Assembly: GCA_037179335.1 (NCBI GenBank)
Contig: JAKZHN010000001.1
Location: forward strand, 1,612,001-1,676,000
Direction of reading: 5' to 3'
DNA from: Cyclaneusma minus
Taxonomy: Eukaryota; Ascomycota; Leotiomycetes; Marthamycetales; Marthamycetaceae
DNA length: 64,000 bases
The stretch's first letter is position 1. Each line of letters begins with the position of its first letter. Under the pieces are notes generated by a model. The model made no database searches. It had not been told where the DNA came from and saw nothing but the letters and a program-made list of their open reading frames with translations. The translations under genes and the position numbers were made by a program. Shown piece after piece: positions 20,133 through 32,265 of this stretch.

Positions 20133-22009
20133 CCAGGGAGAGAATACAGCACAGTAGGTCGTCCGTGAGGACGTAGAGTAAACGAGAACGGATCATCGAT
20201 TTTCCAACGATATATTCACCGCTCTGTACCCCTATATTGAAGACGATGCAAGGCTGTAGGGTAAGGCTCGACGTATGATATTGTCTTCCAGGGCCAAAAG
20301 CTGTCATCACAGTATCACTCAATCACGCACCGCATAGTAGTGAGGAATCGGAGACTTATCAAATCCCCTCGGAGGCCTCTTTCGCACCGACTCATAAGGC
20401 TGAACTATCAACTAAGCCTGAAGCGTTGTCCCAAAGCCTGATTCAAGAGCGAGGCCGAGGCCCGAGGCGCATGACCGAACAGAACGACTTCAGAAATGCG
20501 GATTGGGTGAAGCATGTCAAAATACAAAAACACAAGACGAAGCTGCAAGGTTGAGAGAAAAGTGACACGTAAGTAGAGTTCGAAAGCAAGCTCCCAGTGA
20601 TGCCAACAGCTTGATGTAGCCGCGAAGCTTGAGAATATGAAAATACCGACGTCACAACCGATTCATATGCACATACACATATGCATGCTTCAACCCATAC
20701 CGATAGATGTGCCGACGTTCAGCCTCAATATCCAGTCAAGACAAGATGTTCCTAAAGCTTAAATCCTCCCTGGGCGATTCCGAGGCTGTCCGAGTCGCCC
20801 GTTCCAGTCTTGTTCTCGAAAATAGAGTTGCCGAAATGAAACCACGAGGCAATGAAGACAGGAGTACGAGTAAAAAAGAACGATGTCCAGAAGCTGCCGG
20901 CGATTCAATCACTCGGTGGAGCCTGCCTTGACAAGTTGACTGCTCATGGCGTTCGTGAGATGGGTAGGGAGGATTGGCTGACATGGCATCCATCGTGTCT
21001 TCAAGGTACAAGCTGAATGCAATTGCTTGCCCAAGCATCGACAAGGCCTAGCCTGCGGATGATTACACCAGTATCCTCAGAGCTTTATGGATATGTGAAA
21101 ATCGCATGCACGATAAAGTACCGCAGCATCGAATCTCGAGAGACATAGAATAGTCCAGGAATAGTCCGCTTCCGTCCTTAGCCCCGTCGGCCTTTCCAAG
21201 CTCAGGGCTCGGGTGAGTCGGATCGACGAACTCTGTGTCCTGTGCCGCTGATCATTCATCATCTTGCCTTTTGCAATATTGCTTCGACCGTCCATGATGA
21301 ACCATTCGGCAAGGCTTGTGGCACAGTCGGAGCTACGAGTTATTCATGTTCCCAATCTCCGGCTTGAGGGGACACGGCTGTACGGATGGTCCAGATGCGA
21401 TATCGAGTGGGGGAGAGTTGTCCTTATGACTCATGTTGGGTCCTTGACACTCGGCAACATGATCCGATCAGCAACCCCCCCGACGGATGCTACGGCTGGC
21501 ACATCGTCGTTGCTTGGGTGTCGTCTGGCGTCGGTCGGTGTCGCCTGGTGCCTGGGCACGAGGCTGCCGTCGCCCTGGCGTGTTGTGGAGCTGGATATTC
21601 GGACTTTTCGAATCAAAAGGCCGTGGATTGAGTTGCGGTGCTCCACGTGCTTTCGCGATCAACCTACCCGGTCCGGATGTTACACAGTTCAAGCTTGGAA
21701 GTTTGAAGCATTCAATCAATTGATAGTGCCTTACGCCGTATGAGTAATTATTCTGCGACGCGCGATGACTATGAGCTTCGGATAGCTCAGCGCTGCCAGG
21801 TACGGGCCTTTCGAGGTCCGCTTCGGATTGTGTCAGGGAAGTATAGAAGCTTGAGACAAGGAGAGATGAAAGCTGTTATTTCTCAGCCTAAGATTTCTCA
21901 GCCTTCTGCCATCCCACCAGGCTCCGTCTTCCCTGCCTGCTGCTGTTCCACTTACCAAAAACACCACCCTCAATCTCTACATTGCCAGCACCAGCTGATA
22001 CCCCCTTTA
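20133..22009. other. 1.9 kb gap without a supportable gene
   Basis: Base composition is normal, but the frames here (for example 20736-21044 minus and 21264-21743 plus) show no domain, no signal peptide and no intron-linked continuation. The left end holds the SDR promoter and the right end the 3' region of the LysM gene. A non-coding transcript or a fast-evolving small gene cannot be excluded. Confidence 0.4.
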
Positions 22010-24495
22010 TCACATCCCAACGCAATAATAGTAATCCGGCCACAGCCCCGAACAGTCATCATTCAGCGCGGCATTCCACTCGTAAAACTGGTTAAGCGTG
22101 ATCCCATACCCAGCTGCAATATCATAACACCCATCTCTAGTCTGCGCCTCATAAAACGTCTTGCAGCCTCTCGCCATGCCTGTCTGAGTCGGTGTAGGAG
22201 TAGTGATTATTGCCGTCGTCGTGCTGCTACTCACTTTGGTTGTCGAAGTCACCGTTTCCGCAACACCTGATACGCAATAGCTGTAGCCCGGCTGCAAATT
22301 ATCGCAGTTTGCATCGACATAATTGTTCAAGGCTCGGAATTCGGCAAGCGTGATACTATATTTTGAGTCGATGGTCTCGCATGTGTCTCCGCTAGCCACA
22401 GTATACCACTCATAGCAGTCAGGAGTAGTTCCTGAGAAGGTCGGGCTAGGAGCTGTTACGTATGTGGACGTGGATCCGCTGGTTGAGCTCGTGACGGTGG
22501 TAGGAGATGTGGTTGCTGGGGCGAGGGTTGAGGTGACCGAGGACACGAATGTTCCGTTGACGGCAGCAACACTTCATTTAATCAGCAATTATTCCGCGAT
22601 GATAGCTTCAACGATGGGCCTACCAATAATCGTTTCCTAGAATGAGATTCGAGCATGCAGAGTCAAGTGAAGGATTCAGGTCTGGTCTTGTTAGCAGAGA
22701 TTTCTAGCAACCACAATAGAGCTCAGCCGCGTACCGATAAATTCCGAGAAAGTCAATCCATATGCTTCGCAGATGAGCTCGCAGTAGTCACCTTCTTGAA
22801 CTAAATAATATTCGCCACAGTTGGAAATAGTCCCCGATGCTGTCGGGGCCGCCGGGGTGCTGTGATGGTCAGCTCTGGAAGCATAAGGATGGAGTCAAAC
22901 TTACGCAGTGCTGATGAAAACTGTTGGATCTGCCAAGGTAGCTGTAGATGAGGGAAGCACATATGAGCCTCCCGGGGGCCTGAATCATTATCAGCGGGTA
23001 AACTATCAATAAACAACGCCGAACTAACCCAACACAAACGACTGTCCCATGTGTGACGTGACCGAGACCAATGTAAGGATTCCAAGTATAGAATTGAGCA
23101 AGGGTAAAGTTGGTGTAGCTCGCGACCCAGTTGGCAATATTTTCCGTCTGGTTGGTCCAAACAATGTTGTCTCCAAGGTCGACCACCGTCACATTGCATG
23201 ACTTCGGCGCACAAATAGTGGTGTTAGTCAAAGCATTGCAGCTCAAATCGCTGTTGAGGTTGTACAGTCCTGCACTAGGAATTTGAAACTGGAGAGCTGC
23301 TTCTCGACACGTATATGTTGTACTGCTGTCTATTGAGATGTTTTGGGAACATGATGAGGCTGGAATTGTAGTCCAGGTAATATCATCGCCGCTGTCATCG
23401 TCAGTTCAAAGTCAATATCCTATTGAAATCTTGGTCCATACTAAGTGATAACTCCGGAGAAATTGTGTGCCGGTGTGATGTCTTCATCCAAATCACAATT
23501 GAGCTTCATGTTAGCCCACACTTGGTCAGTGACGTCGCTAGTAATGTCAGTGGATTCGACAAGAAACTGGAGCTACAGAGACATACTCCCACATATCGCC
23601 CCAGCTACTCTCCAAACCGTACTTGAACCTTTGTCTAGACTTGTTAGCATTTTTCGTCCGATATTGAGGAAACAACATACAGGAAGCAGGAGGAGCATTG
23701 AATTGCAAGAGGATATTCGTCAGATTCCAAACATCGAACCATCCGTAGTTGTCGTCGTCGATTGGATCACCTCTGTCGATGTAGTAATCTAGAGCAGCCT
23801 TCTGATTGAGACCTGCGCTATCTGTTGCGTTATCCCAACTGAAGTCAAAAGAGTCAACACAGGTACCATTCGAGTCTGCCGCATAGACCCAGTAGCCTTG
23901 GGTAGTGTCCTAGTAACATTTGTTAGTGTACGTAGGCCAAATAGCCTCATCAAGTAAGACCATTTCGGTAATGTTCCAACTGTGAGGAGTTAGCGACGAT
24001 GTTATGAAACATAGGTTTTTTCTGGGGACAAACCTAGCCTCGACATCTGAACAGAAATCATTTGTATCCTCGTCTTGTAGGCAGACCAGACCAAATTTGT
24101 ATTGTATCAATTCGACAAAATCGGTATAAGTCATGTTCTGGTCGTTGACAGTCATGGTAGCATCTCCACAGCCGTCATCGACAGCAGTCGTAAGATCTTG
24201 GAGTGATGAATCGCAGCCTGCTGTGCAAAGACTGGTCATCAGAGTAGTGTTCCAGCCTGAGCAGGTCAGCATATTCCTTTTCTCTGCTCTAATTCTCAAT
24301 CATACCGACACTTTGGAGAGGATAAGTCAGAAGCTGCACTATGTTCTCTGGACAGTCAAGCGTTGTATTGAATGCAGCATCGCACGAAGTAGAAAGATTA
24401 GAGAAAAGCTGAGATTGCCCGCCATTGTAGAGCATGGCTGCCTCCACTCTGTGCCCTAAAGCACAAACAATGAGGACTAGAATTGAGGTATGCAT
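22010..24495 (-). CDS. Secreted protein with four LysM domains, eleven exons
   Basis: Exons: 24495-24306, 24256-24034, 23979-23961, 23909-23681, 23634-23583, 23537-23442, 23391-23029, 22979-22905, 22859-22735, 22681-22624 and 22571-22010. All phases agree and the sum is 664 codons. The start at 24495 gives a clean signal peptide (MHTSILVLIVCALGHRVEA); an upstream in-frame ATG at 24552 would bury it. The first ~330 residues are a Cys-rich extracellular region with many N-glycosylation sites. LysM domains follow at about 337-390, 430-477, 529-576 and 613-663, each with the family ending (FYTWNPYIG..., FSEFIDLNPSL, FRALNNYVDANC, FYEWNAALNDDC), separated by Ser/Thr/Pro linkers. LysM binds chitin oligomers. 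Placement head-to-head with a chitinase suggests joint action on chitin. The 19-nt third exon is the weakest part of the model. Confidence 0.85.
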
Positions 24496-25853
24496 GGCCG
24501 ACTCATGAAAACAAATTTCTTGTAAGCTGTAGGGGGAAAACGGCCGAAGCACGAAGTTTAAAGACTTCTTGATGATAATACATCTTCCGACATTCTACAG
24601 GCATCGTGACCTGCGGTACCATTCCTCACTTCGCGAGCCCCTGGTGTATCGGAGGCATCTATTTCCGACCACGAGAGGCGCATTTTTTTCTCACCATGTA
24701 GGCTTCCATATCGACGGTGTCACTCTCGATTGTGAATCTTTATTGGTTGGTGTCTGGACCAAGGATAGATTGCGGACTCGAAGGATTCGCTGTGCCTCCG
24801 CACAGTCTCACAGATGTAGAGTATGGATTAATTGCAGAGCAGCAGCCAATTGACACGATTCTACCAATCACATTTTGACGTGAAAAGCGCGCCTTTTGCT
24901 AGTCGAGGTCGGAGATACGGTCGGGAATAATTCAGCCCCGATGCAGCAAGGAACAACAGCCCCTATGCAAGGTACAAGCCTCAATTACGATTCAGCTGAA
25001 AACACTCTCCGTGGATGCACATCGGACGAATCAAGAAACCTGGTCACGACGGACGACGTTCCTGATGAGTGAACCGTAAGGCGCAGCACACAAACTGCTC
25101 GCCACATGCATAAGTGAAGATGTGTACACCGTGTTTCCCCGGAAGCAGCCTTGATTTCAGCTGTAGGAGAGCTCCCCTTTCCTGCCTGGACCATTCCCTT
25201 TTCTTATTTTGCTAGCAAGAGTGGGGAAGGGGAATAGATTCTATGTACAAAGGGTGGGATGGTGATAATCGAGCCACCTGACAGCTTCAAATCGAAGATG
25301 GGGAAAAGAGGTTTGCTGCAGCCCGACCTGCCACTCCCTTGCGTGACTCCTCCTATATAAGACATCACCAGTTAATGCCGCACAAATGTCTCGTCAACGT
25401 GGGCTCCGAGTCTAGGGCCCAAAAGTGATCCAAAGATAGGATATTGTATCGTACGTTTTTTCCTTGTTCGATAATCTCGGGCGAAATCCTTCTGTCACAC
25501 GCCAGCCAATAATTGACCTTTCGTTCTGGCCACTTTTGAATGGTCTTTCACACGAATCCAATCGGGGTCGGTCAATCCGAAGCGGGTCAGGAGGATCAAT
25601 CGGCGAGTTGGGGTCCATTCCAAACCCCATGTTGAGTCAAAGGCTTGAAATTGCTACCAGCCATACCAGCGGCTTGATTGCCATAATATGCTTGATACGA
25701 TAGAAATAGACAGGGCTCTCCCGCGGTTGTAGGCCTCGGAAGTATTTCTGCGACCATGGCTGGGTAGCTGTACTCTATATATCTCTTGAGGGACTCGAAT
25801 ACTTGAAAAAATCACTCTTGCATCATTCACCCCATTCATTTCATCTCAACACC
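24496..25853. promoter_or_regulatory. Shared divergent upstream region of LysM and chitinase genes
   Basis: This 1.36 kb has no supportable gene and lies between the two start codons. A TATA-like CTATATAAG occurs near 25352-25360 and another (CTATATATCTC) at about 25772-25782, some 75 bp before the chitinase ATG, the better placed of the two. The pair could be co-regulated from here. Individual factor sites were not resolved. Confidence 0.5.
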
Positions 25854-28800
25854 ATGTCACACTCTATCAGCCTCTTCCATTCTGTCTTCCTCCTATCTTT
25901 CTTGCTGTTTAGTTTCATGAGCTTGATTGAGGCAGATGATTCAGGAACTTGCTCTCCGACGTCAGACTGTGACTTTGGATGTTGCTCAAATAGTGGCTTG
26001 TAAGTTAGACCCTGCTTTCATTTGGGCTCCAGTCATGAAGCATAGCTTTGTCACTAGTCTGGTCTTTGGAGTCAAAACACCTTGGGCTCTGAGCTCTTTT
26101 CACACCATGCATTATACACCAGAAATTTCAGGCTAATTTTTGAGCAAGCTGTGGGTTCGGTCCTGAGTACTGTGGCTCAGGAAATTGTACCAGTTCCTGC
26201 GATGCAGTGGCTGAATGAGGCCGTGGGTATCTCCTAAACTCCAATATTTTGAAACCTCAGTCTAATCTTTCACAGCTTATGCCGCCGATACTGCTAGTTA
26301 CGACTGCCCGTTGAACGTTTGTTGTTCAAAGTACGGGTTCTGCGGAACCACTGAACTATTCTGCGGTGACGGCTGCGTAACAGGATGCGATACTGTGGAA
26401 GAACCGTAAGAGCTCATATTCTGCTCGCACATCTTCTATTAACAGTCTAGTAGGTCTTGCTCCGGCGCATCGAGTGATCAGAGTCTCATTGGATACTACG
26501 AGAGCTGGTCATACAAACGAGCTTGTGATTCTTGGAAACCCGAAGACATCACCCCAGGATTGTGGACACAGCTCAACTACGCATTTGCACTCATAAACAG
26601 CGATTACCAAATGTCTCAAATGAACACCTACGACGAAGAGCTGTATACTCGCTTTACTGGTCTCAAATCCACCACGTCTAATCTCAAAACCTTTATATCC
26701 GTGGGTGGATGGGATGCGGGCGGGAAAATATTCTCGGATATGGTCAGCACGTCAAGTCGCAGATCTACCTTCATTGCCTCCGCTATCTCATTCATGTCCA
26801 CATATGGCTTCGATGGGATCGATATGTGAGTCCATTCCCACCTAGGATCGACCATTGTTTCTCTTGAGGTATTTTTCTCCAGATCTACCGGAGTTCTGGA
26901 AATATCTTCGAGTTTCCGTTAGGTGCAAACCTTCCCATAAGTTGGTTACTAATTTGGACAGTGACTGGGAATATCCTGCAGCAGAAGATCGCGATGGGGT
27001 CGCGGCTGATACAGCAAACTACGTAACTTTTCTCAAGGAACTCAAAGCTGCATGCGGCTCAAGATATGGCATCAGTGTCACTCTTCCATCGTCTTACTGT
27101 AAGAACTTCCATTCGGTCCCTGATATTTGGTACCTCACTAAACTCTCCAGGGTACTTGCAAGGATTCGACGTTGTGTCAATGGAACAATACGTCGATACC
27201 TTCAACTTTATGAGTTATGATATCCATGGAACCTGGGACAGAAACAGTCCTTACACATCTGCTGTAGTTCAACCTCACACAAATCTCACTGAGATTGCAA
27301 CTGGTCTTGATCTACTATGGCGTAACGGTATTAAACCTGCCAAGGTTGTCCTGGGAATGGGATTCTATGGACGGTCCTTCACCCTATCAGACTCATCTTG
27401 CACTACCCCTGGATGCCCATTCAGTGGCGGCGGGACTGCCGGAGAATGCACTGCAACTTCTGGAATACTTTCCAATGCCGAGATTCGAGACATTATCAGC
27501 GAAAAGGGCTTGACGCCGATCTTGGACAAAGAAGCTGGTGTCAAATACATGACGTGGGACACAGATCAATGGTACGTGATTTCCGGAACGGGTCGGATTA
27601 CAGTATTAATTCGCAGCCTTTCAGGGTGTCTTATGACGACGACGAAACCTACGAGCTCAAACGCACCTTTGCAAACAACAAGTGCTTGGGTGGTAGAATG
27701 GTCTGGGCATTGGATCTTGACGACGCAGACGATGAGACATCCATAACAAGCATCGCTGCCAGCGGACTAGCAGACCAGGGCGACGATGTCTCTTCGAATA
27801 CGCTGGTCGCCAAGCAGAAAGTCACAGCGACAAGTTCCCAGAATCAGATCTCGCTCCTCGCATACTGGGGTGATTGTCGATCCGAGCCCTACTGTAACGA
27901 CGGATTTCAGATGGAGACGATCGGCCATGGCAAGGTAACTCCTACCTTTATCTATCCAAGTTTGATCCCTTGGCTCCCAGGACAGATCTGACTTGTCGCA
28001 GGTTTATGATGCAGACACCAACAGTTTTAGCGCCGATGGTTGCCACGGGGGTGGTAATGGCTACAATCGGGCATTCTGTGTTGAATCAGACGTCCAACTC
28101 GGTGGATGCAAATGGTACGGAAAACCCAAGAACTGTGGCCAAACATGTCCTGCCGGTACGACATTCCTTACAGGAAACACTCATGTTGGTGGCGCCAAGA
28201 CAGGCTGCAAGACTGGATACTACTCGGTTTATTGCTGCGAATCCATCACGGCAAACTCAATGACTGAATGTCCGGCTTCAACCATGGACAAGCTCGTCAC
28301 GTCCGGCAGTGGCTCCAGTTACAGCAATGCACAGGCGAGACAGCTTCACAAGGACGACTCGGTGCTTACGACACCAGAGTCTTGTGCGTATGCTGCTGGT
28401 GATTTGGTTGTGCCGGGAACCGTTCTAGTCCTTCTTGCAGGATACTGGCTGTACAAGACTCTCGGAAGGATCCAGTTCATACCACTGTGTAATCGCCAAT
28501 ACGGGTCAGATTCTGCAGAGGGATGCACTACGACCACTACGGAAACAATATTGTCCACACACTTGCGTGGGGGTGCAGCTGTCACCTCAGTATGCAACGG
28601 CAACGATTGGCCCCAGGCATGCTCACACTATTCTTCAGTCATCTCCCGAGTGAAAACTATAAGCACTGTCTGGTGCCCGTTGGAGACGATGAAAAACCGG
28701 GCTCTTCCAGCTAAATGGGACCGCCAGCACCATAGCAGTTGGAGATCGTGGATCTCATCTCTGCCGGCGTCGTGGGGGTCAAATACCTGCGAGCGAGATG

Positions 28801-29642
28801 AATACCCAGCTTTCAGATTCATGGCCAATGATGTCGACCAACGCTATACGCAGTGGCTTCGCTTTCTGCCAAGAAGAGACAACAACGAGGCGGGCAAAAT
28901 GTTTAGCGGAGTATGCAAGAAGGCAGAGTCCAAGACCAAGGTCGAAGGTATGTGTAATGTCATAGAGTTAGTAATGGGATGGTGACTAACATTAATGCAA
29001 GGAGGGCCAATTAATGGCAAAACTTGCACGGAAATCAAGTCGATTGAGTACACGGTCGATGCTCTCTCGCTCTCATTCATTAACATAGGCGCCAAAGGTG
29101 AAATGTCGAGCAATCCCTGTCGGCCTAGCATATTGACAGATGACCCTGGTTACGCTTTGATGATTGACGACGAGTGGTATACAGACAACATACTACGCCA
29201 GTTCTCGCCTGGCGACTATAAGCAAGCACCGGCAAAGTCAGTCACATCTGGTGTCAAGATGCCGAAGAAACAACCAAAGCGACGGTGGTACGATACACCG
29301 GATGATCTCATCGATTCCATTGCAAACTTGCCTCCGAGCTACTACCCGCCTACGGACACCCTACCTTTTGACCCGGATGAGATCCACGTTGATGAGGGCA
29401 ATTCGTCACGCCGTGCTACTGATCAAGAGTTGCTGGAAGCCTACGGGTTAGTCAAGTGTCGGTCTGAAAATTGCGAAGATGAGAAACGTCTCGCTGGGCT
29501 TTACCTCGATGATGAGACGATGGGGCGGTTGCTGCAGCCAACCGCGGAGCCCACTGTAACCAGCACAGCAGTTCATGGCTCGTTTCCAAGCCCGATTGCA
29601 CCAGTCACTTCCAGCTCATTCAGCACAATCACGTCAGGCTGA
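25854..29642 (+). pseudogene. GH18 chitinase with two CBM18 modules, interrupted by one in-frame TGA
   Basis: Exons 25854-25999, 26149-26222, 26276-26405, 26454-26825, 26962-27098, 27151-27571, 27625-27934, 28002-28947 and 29002-29642 join in phase to 1058 codons. A signal peptide (residues 1-27) precedes CBM18 module 1 (~33-75), module 2 (~83-112; NVCCSKYGFCGTTELFCG) and a GH18 domain (~129-460) with an intact DGIDIDWE motif, catalytic Glu244. A long Cys-containing C-terminal half follows, of the type seen in subgroup-C chitinases, which resemble the chitinase subunit of yeast killer toxins. Codon 72 is TGA (26216-26218), where CBM18 modules end in a conserved Cys-Gly. All else is open and splice sites are sound, so this is a very recent nonsense mutation, a sequence error, or tolerated readthrough. 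It is divergent from the LysM gene. Confidence 0.8.
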
Positions 29643-29881
29643 TCGCCATCGACAACTTGGGCTCCTGCGGCTTGTGTTGAACTCTCGCAGCCACACACCA
29701 CAACTCACCAGTGAGCCGAGGATTTCTTGCCGAGAGCTGCTTGTGGATGGACGCCGTGAGCTTCTCGGAGCCCTGCCTGGATAACGTGGGCGTGTGCTCA
29801 CACAAGGATTTGTTACAGGGCAAGAGGGAAAGTGTAAGAGTAGAGAACATAAGCAAAGACGTAGCTACCAAGGAAACACTC

Positions 29882-30868
29882 TCATGAATCAGTCTCATCA
29901 TAGGTAGATCTCCACAATTCTTTCCCTTCTTCCAAGTACTCACTCCGCCGAAAGTTGTCCGGCCAGCCATACCTTTCCGTCAAAGCCTTTTTGATGATTG
30001 TCATCTGTTCAAGTAGTCAGTAATTAGCGGCAGCCAGCACAAGGGAAGACCGCGCACCGCTGCTGCATCTTCCGGATCCAAATCTTCCAGCTCAGCCGAT
30101 GCGTATTCTTTGTTCCACCCAAAAGGATTGGGAATCATTTCGAGTCTCGTGACGCGGGCAATCCAGCGGCGAAGCCATGTCGGAGCGTGCTCTGGCTGAA
30201 AATTCCGATAATTCCATTCATCATCTGGGCGTTCCAGGTATGGACCCCCTGGATCGTCGCCGTATCTGAAATGACGGATTGTGTCTTGTTCTATATTAGC
30301 ATATAGCCGAACGCAATGTAAGCAATCGGAAAAACGCACTGGCTTTGGTATCCAGAATCAGAACCATCCCGTCGGCTGGCACAGGCCGTGAAAGCATGAC
30401 ATCATGAGGTAGTAGGTCCTCACGGCTCTCCCTCAGCTGATCATCGTCCATGTATCGAACGGGCTCAGATTCGTAGATCAAGTGCACAGTATGATCCAGT
30501 CCGCCAGCAGGATCGATCCATGGATATGGCAGCTTTCTGATCAGCGAGATGACGGCGGAATCAATGTTCAGCTCCCGGCATAGCTCTTCGTTGACGGTGT
30601 GGCCTTCCGGCGGCGCCCACTTGATCTGAGTGGACTCCAGGCTGCCGAATTTGATAAGGAGCTTGTAGATGTCTCGGACGAGATCAACAATGATAGTTTC
30701 ATCGTATGGCGTGCTGATGCGGGTGGGTGAGGAAGATGGGGACCACATTGAGTCTGTTTGTTGGGTGGAAAGTGGTGGGGAGGAATGCCGAATTTGAAGC
30801 TGGAGCGCAATGAAGAGCGAAAGCAGGCCAAGAAGGATAGCGAAGATCACTTCTGGCCGCGGAAGCAT
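29882..30868 (-). CDS. Membrane-anchored fungal protein of unknown function
   Basis: Exons 30868-30340, 30290-30058 and 30004-29882 join in phase (donors GTGCGT and GTGCGC; acceptors ATATAG and AACAG) to 294 residues. The ATG at 30868 places a transmembrane segment (VIFAILLGLLSLFIALQLQI) at residues ~7-26, followed by a Ser/Pro-rich stretch and a soluble domain with VNEELCRELNIDSAVISLIRK as two likely helices. The end of the third exon, KALTERYGWPDNFRRSEY, reads like conserved coding sequence. An upstream in-frame ATG at 31051 would add 61 residues before the membrane segment and is less likely. The pattern resembles a hypothetical ascomycete family I cannot name. It is probably a type II-like membrane protein. 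Confidence 0.7.
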
Positions 30869-32265
30869 TGGACTAACTGCTTGAAGAATTCTGAATTTGA
30901 AGAAAAGTGACGGGGGTGACTTCACTTTTTGACTGACATCGAGCTCGGAGGTCGGGGCATAGACTGAATTCGGAGTTGCTGACTTGCCAGCGGCTCGATC
31001 TGTGACACGATGGGCGGCAGCGATTGTTCGGATCGACCCCTTTATGCACAAAGGCTGTGTTGATGGGGACTCTCAAACTTTACACAACGAGATAAATGCC
31101 ATAATACAGGGATTTATACTCTGTTATTGCAACCATCTTGGCTTGCTTGCTGTGGTCGAGAGCAGCTCTGCCCATGGATCATGTTTCCATTAGTCGTCCC
31201 GAAACACTGGAGATGATTCAAGTGAGAGACGGCAGGGTCCACACGAATGCCACCCGCGAGCGGCTCTCCCGCTGCATGCACTGGCCAGCGTATCGTCGGA
31301 GTTGAAGTTCAAGTAGGTACTCTAGGCACAGCCGTAAGGGGGTTGAAGTTGCGAAGCAGCAGTCTCGTGGGGTCCAAGATTGATGTCAAGACCTCTGTGG
31401 TGGCTGTGTCAAAGCGCGAAGAGGTTGAATGGCTGCGAGGCTTCAATGGGAACGGTGAGTGAATAGGCGCAGGAGCGAGCGAGTCCGAGGAGGCACATAT
31501 CGGAAGCCGTCAAGCCAGAATGCATTAGCATTGAGCGGTGCACCTGATGACTCCCACGGCCGAGGGCTCTGCAATCTCCTAAATCCACATCAAGTCCGCG
31601 CGAACTCGCGGGCTCGCGATTATCGACGGCCGCAACTGGGCGTGACCCCGCGACCAGAAGGCGAGGGCGGTGTGAGTGTTCGGGACCCGGCTGTTTGAAG
31701 AGACTCGACGGCGCATCATCATGGATGGCCAAAAGCGGGTGCGTGAGGGCGAGAGTTTGGCGGCGTCGGGACCTACAGAGTTCCTCGGGTGCGTTCAGTC
31801 CATGGAGTTTATTGAACTAGGGACCCGTCTACATGTAACTAAGTCAACTGGGCCCACATTATTCAGCTGCACTGTGGACTCCCGGCAGCGCGCGCGCCGG
31901 CCAGCATAGAATGTGGCTAGTGTGCATTAGCCTTTCGTACATTGATGTACGACGGCCATCCGAGCGGGTCGCCAGCTGACATACGATTAAGACCGATCCC
32001 GACAAAACAAAAGCTGCCTCGCTCATACATAATGCTCGGCCACCCCCAGCCTGGGGGCGTCAGACACAGACCAGAGACACAGACCAGACAGACACACGAC
32101 TCGAGATCTACTTATACGCCGCTCGTCGCCCCGACTGCCATCCACCGTCCGTCCTCCACCATACTTTCAGCCACGACGTCGAGACTGCATCTCGACAAAG
32201 CCTCGCGAAGCAGCTAGTAACTGACTCATCCACCCCAGTACATATCTGCGCTCGAGTCCTACAAA
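30869..32265. promoter_or_regulatory. 1.4 kb divergent upstream region
   Basis: It lies between the membrane-protein gene (minus) and the Ecm13-like gene (plus). It holds TACATGTA at 31830-31837 and a short inverted repeat CGTACATTGATGTACG at about 31937-31952. A pyrimidine-rich, CAGACACAGACC-type repeated tract at about 32060-32100 precedes the plus-strand gene and suggests a long 5' leader. Frames such as 31409-31732 have no support. Confidence 0.4.

Noticed and set aside
21264..21743. 159-codon plus-strand frame
   Set aside because: No signal peptide, domain, intron continuation or recognisable composition; overlapping frames on both strands are equally open.
24528..24552. Upstream start (24552) for the LysM protein
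   Set aside because: It would put 19 residues before a clean signal peptide; the start at 24495 fits secretion better.
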